A DNA stretch of 64,000 nucleotides, taken from assembly GCA_022316685.1 (NCBI GenBank), contig JAKJHU010000085.1, positions 1,984,001 to 2,048,000 on the forward strand, read 5' to 3'. The translations under genes and the position numbers were made by a program. Shown here in pieces: positions 61,791-64,000 of this stretch (positions are counted from its first letter, which is position 1; each line of letters opens with the position of its first letter). The DNA is from Progne subis subis (Eukaryota; Chordata; Aves; Passeriformes; Hirundinidae). Below the pieces are notes generated by a model. The model was not told the DNA's origin. It did no database searches and saw only the letters and a program-made list of their open reading frames with translations.

Positions 61791-64000
61791 GCTGTGTTTT
61801 GTCAAACTCTGCTGTGCTACATTATTATCACCACTTTAGACTCTTGTTTTGTGGTCTGAAGCTCAAATTACTGATTCCAAAGGCAAAGCACTTGCTTTTG
61901 GTTTAGTGTATTTTAGGGTCTTGTTTTATAGCACCTGGGAGCCTTAGTGCCCCAAGGTCTTACAGCTTTTGGTCTTAAGTTTGAGATAAAATCAGACAAA
62001 TCTGTAACTTAAGACCCTGACAGCTGTTACCGTCAATGTTTAGTGTCCAAAACTCTCCGGTACTCGTGGTCAGGTGCTGGTTTACTCCAAAGCTTCTCCC
62101 TGCTCTGGAAGAGGGGCTGTCCCTCAGAGCTGAGCACCCTTCCCTGGTCCCTGCAGTGCTGGAAGGGCAGGTGCTGCTCCTGGCAAAACTAGCTGGTTAT
62201 TTGTTATTTGCCATCTGACAAGGCAAAAGAACAGTTTCAGCTTAACAAGGCACTCTTTGAATCTTGCCCTGGGGTCAGTGTGTCTGTGGAGCAGCAGGTG
62301 CTGTTATCTCGTGCTGGCTCAGTGTGCTTTAGTAACCAAATTCAGCTTTGTGATCCCTCTTGGAGGGGGAGGATCGTTCCAGGCTCTGTTCTCTTGGTGC
62401 CAGCTGGAATCCAGCGAGCACACATAATTCTCCAGGTTTAAGCTCTCAAGTGGAGAGATGCTCCCTCAGAACACAGAGGCTCTATCAGAAATTCCACTGC
62501 ATTGTGACACTTTGTTTATAGAGACTTTTGACTTGAGCTGATGCTCAAGTGGCTCAGAGGAGCTGACCTGATGATGTAGCAGGTGTGCTGCCAAACTGTG
62601 AGCATTCAAACCCCCTCAAATGCCCTTTTTTAGTGTGGAAGAGCCAAACTAAGGTTTTGCATTCCACAAAACCACTGGCCTGCACCGGCCTTTTGCTGTG
62701 ATGAGCAGCGTGAGACTCGTCCCTGTTCCTTGAAACAAAAAATAATCGTTCCTGTGATGTAGGATTCCTTGAGATCAAAGTGTGTACCAGTGTGTTCCTT
62801 GCTGGAAACAAATTAGCAGCTCAGTTCTGCGTGCTCCCACTGCTGTTGACAGACATTTCCAGGGCAGGAGTGCCGCTAAATCCTTGAACACGGGTTCTGC
62901 TGGACCTCAGAGCACCCTGTGGTGGCCTTTTTAAAGCCACGTGTCTGGCTGCCACCATGAGTAGTCCTGCTTCTTGTACAATCCCATTCCTGTCTTTTAT
63001 GCCAAATAATCCTCCTATAGACCCCCCTCCTTTTTCCCTCTCTTAAGAAGCTGCAGGGGAAAATGACTGTCACTAAGTATAATTCAGAATATTCAGAATT
63101 CAACAGCTCTGTTGGATCTGTCACTGTTGAAGATGAACCTTGCTGCTTGTCACGGATTTCCACAGAGATCTGAGAGCTCGTTTGTGCCTCTTGTCTCAGA
63201 GGCACTTGAGGCAGGGCCTTGTGTTCCTTAGACTTGGCCTTGAAATCTGGAGGAGTGGTGGGCAGATGGAGATTTTGGGATCCATCCCTGCAGGCTCCTG
63301 AGCTTACAGGAACAGTCAGGTTTTACAGGGTGCTCCTACAGAGCCCAAGCAGTCTTCATCTGCCCTGTGCTTCTGTTTCTCCCAGTCTTGTCCAAGTTTC
63401 CCTGCAGAAATGGAGGCATAGGGTCGCCCAGGCAGCTGATCTCTGGTTGGATGGCAGCTGTGCTCTGCTTTCAGGACTTCTCTTTTCCAAGTGCTATAAA
63501 TCCCAGCCTTGGCTGGTTGGGATTGGCCAAATGTTCAGAGCTACCATGAGCTTCCTCCTGGGCGGTGAAGCATCTTGCCCTGGAATCACATCCTTGTGAT
63601 CCTGGAGCTGGAGTGCTGGCTCTGGGCTCAGCCCTGGCAGCTGAGCAGGCTGGGGGATGCTGCAGGAGGAGCTGAGGGCTTTTTTGTCATAGAAAGCACA
63701 GAACTGCAGAGCAAAGTTCGTAATTTCTGCAGGAAATGTCTGAATTAAAGGGTTTATCCTTAGCTGTGTAGATCCTGCCATCTTTGGGCCTGTCTTTTCA
63801 GCTGGAGAAGCCAGGAAGGGAGGACTTTTCAGGACAGACTCATTTGCCAGCATCTCAAAACTCATTTGTTTGGTCCCAAATATTTCCTCTCCAACCTCCT
63901 CAGTGCTGGGGTTGAAGAAGGTAATTCCTATTGAACCAAGTTAGCCCAGAGAACATACAAACAGCAGCCCTTGTTCAAGCAGGACTAACTCAGAATTCCC
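61791..64000 (+). other. Downstream DNA, last intron of the SERCA2a transcript
   Basis: No coding exon was found. The short SERCA2a terminal exon should start with bases completing Ala and then encode Ile-Leu-Glu-stop after an AG acceptor. I searched for that pattern by eye on the + strand and did not see it, so it probably lies beyond 64000. Open frames at 63219-63599 (+) and 63494-63865 (-) overlap each other and have no family features. No repeat family is recognised. Confidence 0.7.

Overview
This window is vertebrate nuclear DNA, most likely from a bird. It holds one clear protein-coding gene, ATP2A2 (SERCA2, the sarco/endoplasmic reticulum Ca2+-ATPase), on the + strand. All 20 coding exons of the SERCA2b form can be placed base by base from 22674 to 60387. 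Every intron is GT-AG and the reading frame is unbroken, giving a 1043-residue protein. The bird assignment rests on fragments of CR1 LINEs, the dominant avian retroposon, at about 21300-21460 and 32681-33235 and possibly at 41045-41130. It is also supported by the absence of mammalian Alu, B1 or L1-type repeats and by compact introns. The species cannot be fixed.

Layout. Positions 1-20900 are AT-rich and apparently intergenic, with no gene I can name. This block contains an A-rich low-complexity stretch (12249-12381), an LTR-like scrap (about 13467-13513), an ancient MIR-type SINE (about 15000-15185) and three minus-strand segments that look exon-like but remain unproven. From about 21100 the DNA becomes a CpG-rich promoter zone. 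It carries four copies of a TGTCGCGACA-type palindrome, one CR1 fragment, GC boxes and a CCAAT box. The inferred 5' UTR (about 22040-22673) contains one short upstream ORF and a striking T-rich tract.

The gene then runs across 37.7 kb. Early introns are long (intron 3 is 6.9 kb, intron 5 is 10.9 kb), while many late introns are under 250 bp. The last exon reads through a G^GTAAAG splice donor at 60235/60236 into the SERCA2b-specific tail, which encodes an eleventh membrane helix and a luminal extension. It then enters a 3' UTR of about 1.4 kb ending near 61786. Positions 61790-64000 are downstream DNA that would be the last intron for the muscle form SERCA2a. The short SERCA2a terminal exon was not found and probably lies beyond the window.

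Function. The protein pumps two Ca2+ ions per ATP from cytosol into the ER/SR lumen. All the catalytic and ion-binding signatures I checked are intact (TGES, PEGLP, DKTGT, KGAPE, DPPR, TGDGVND). No operon, CRISPR, phage or bacterial-type system is present. The points most worth a second look are the palindrome cluster next to the promoter, the T-rich 5' UTR, the abrupt GC-rich patch over exon 8, the altered phospholamban-contact motif, and the exon-like minus-strand segments upstream.
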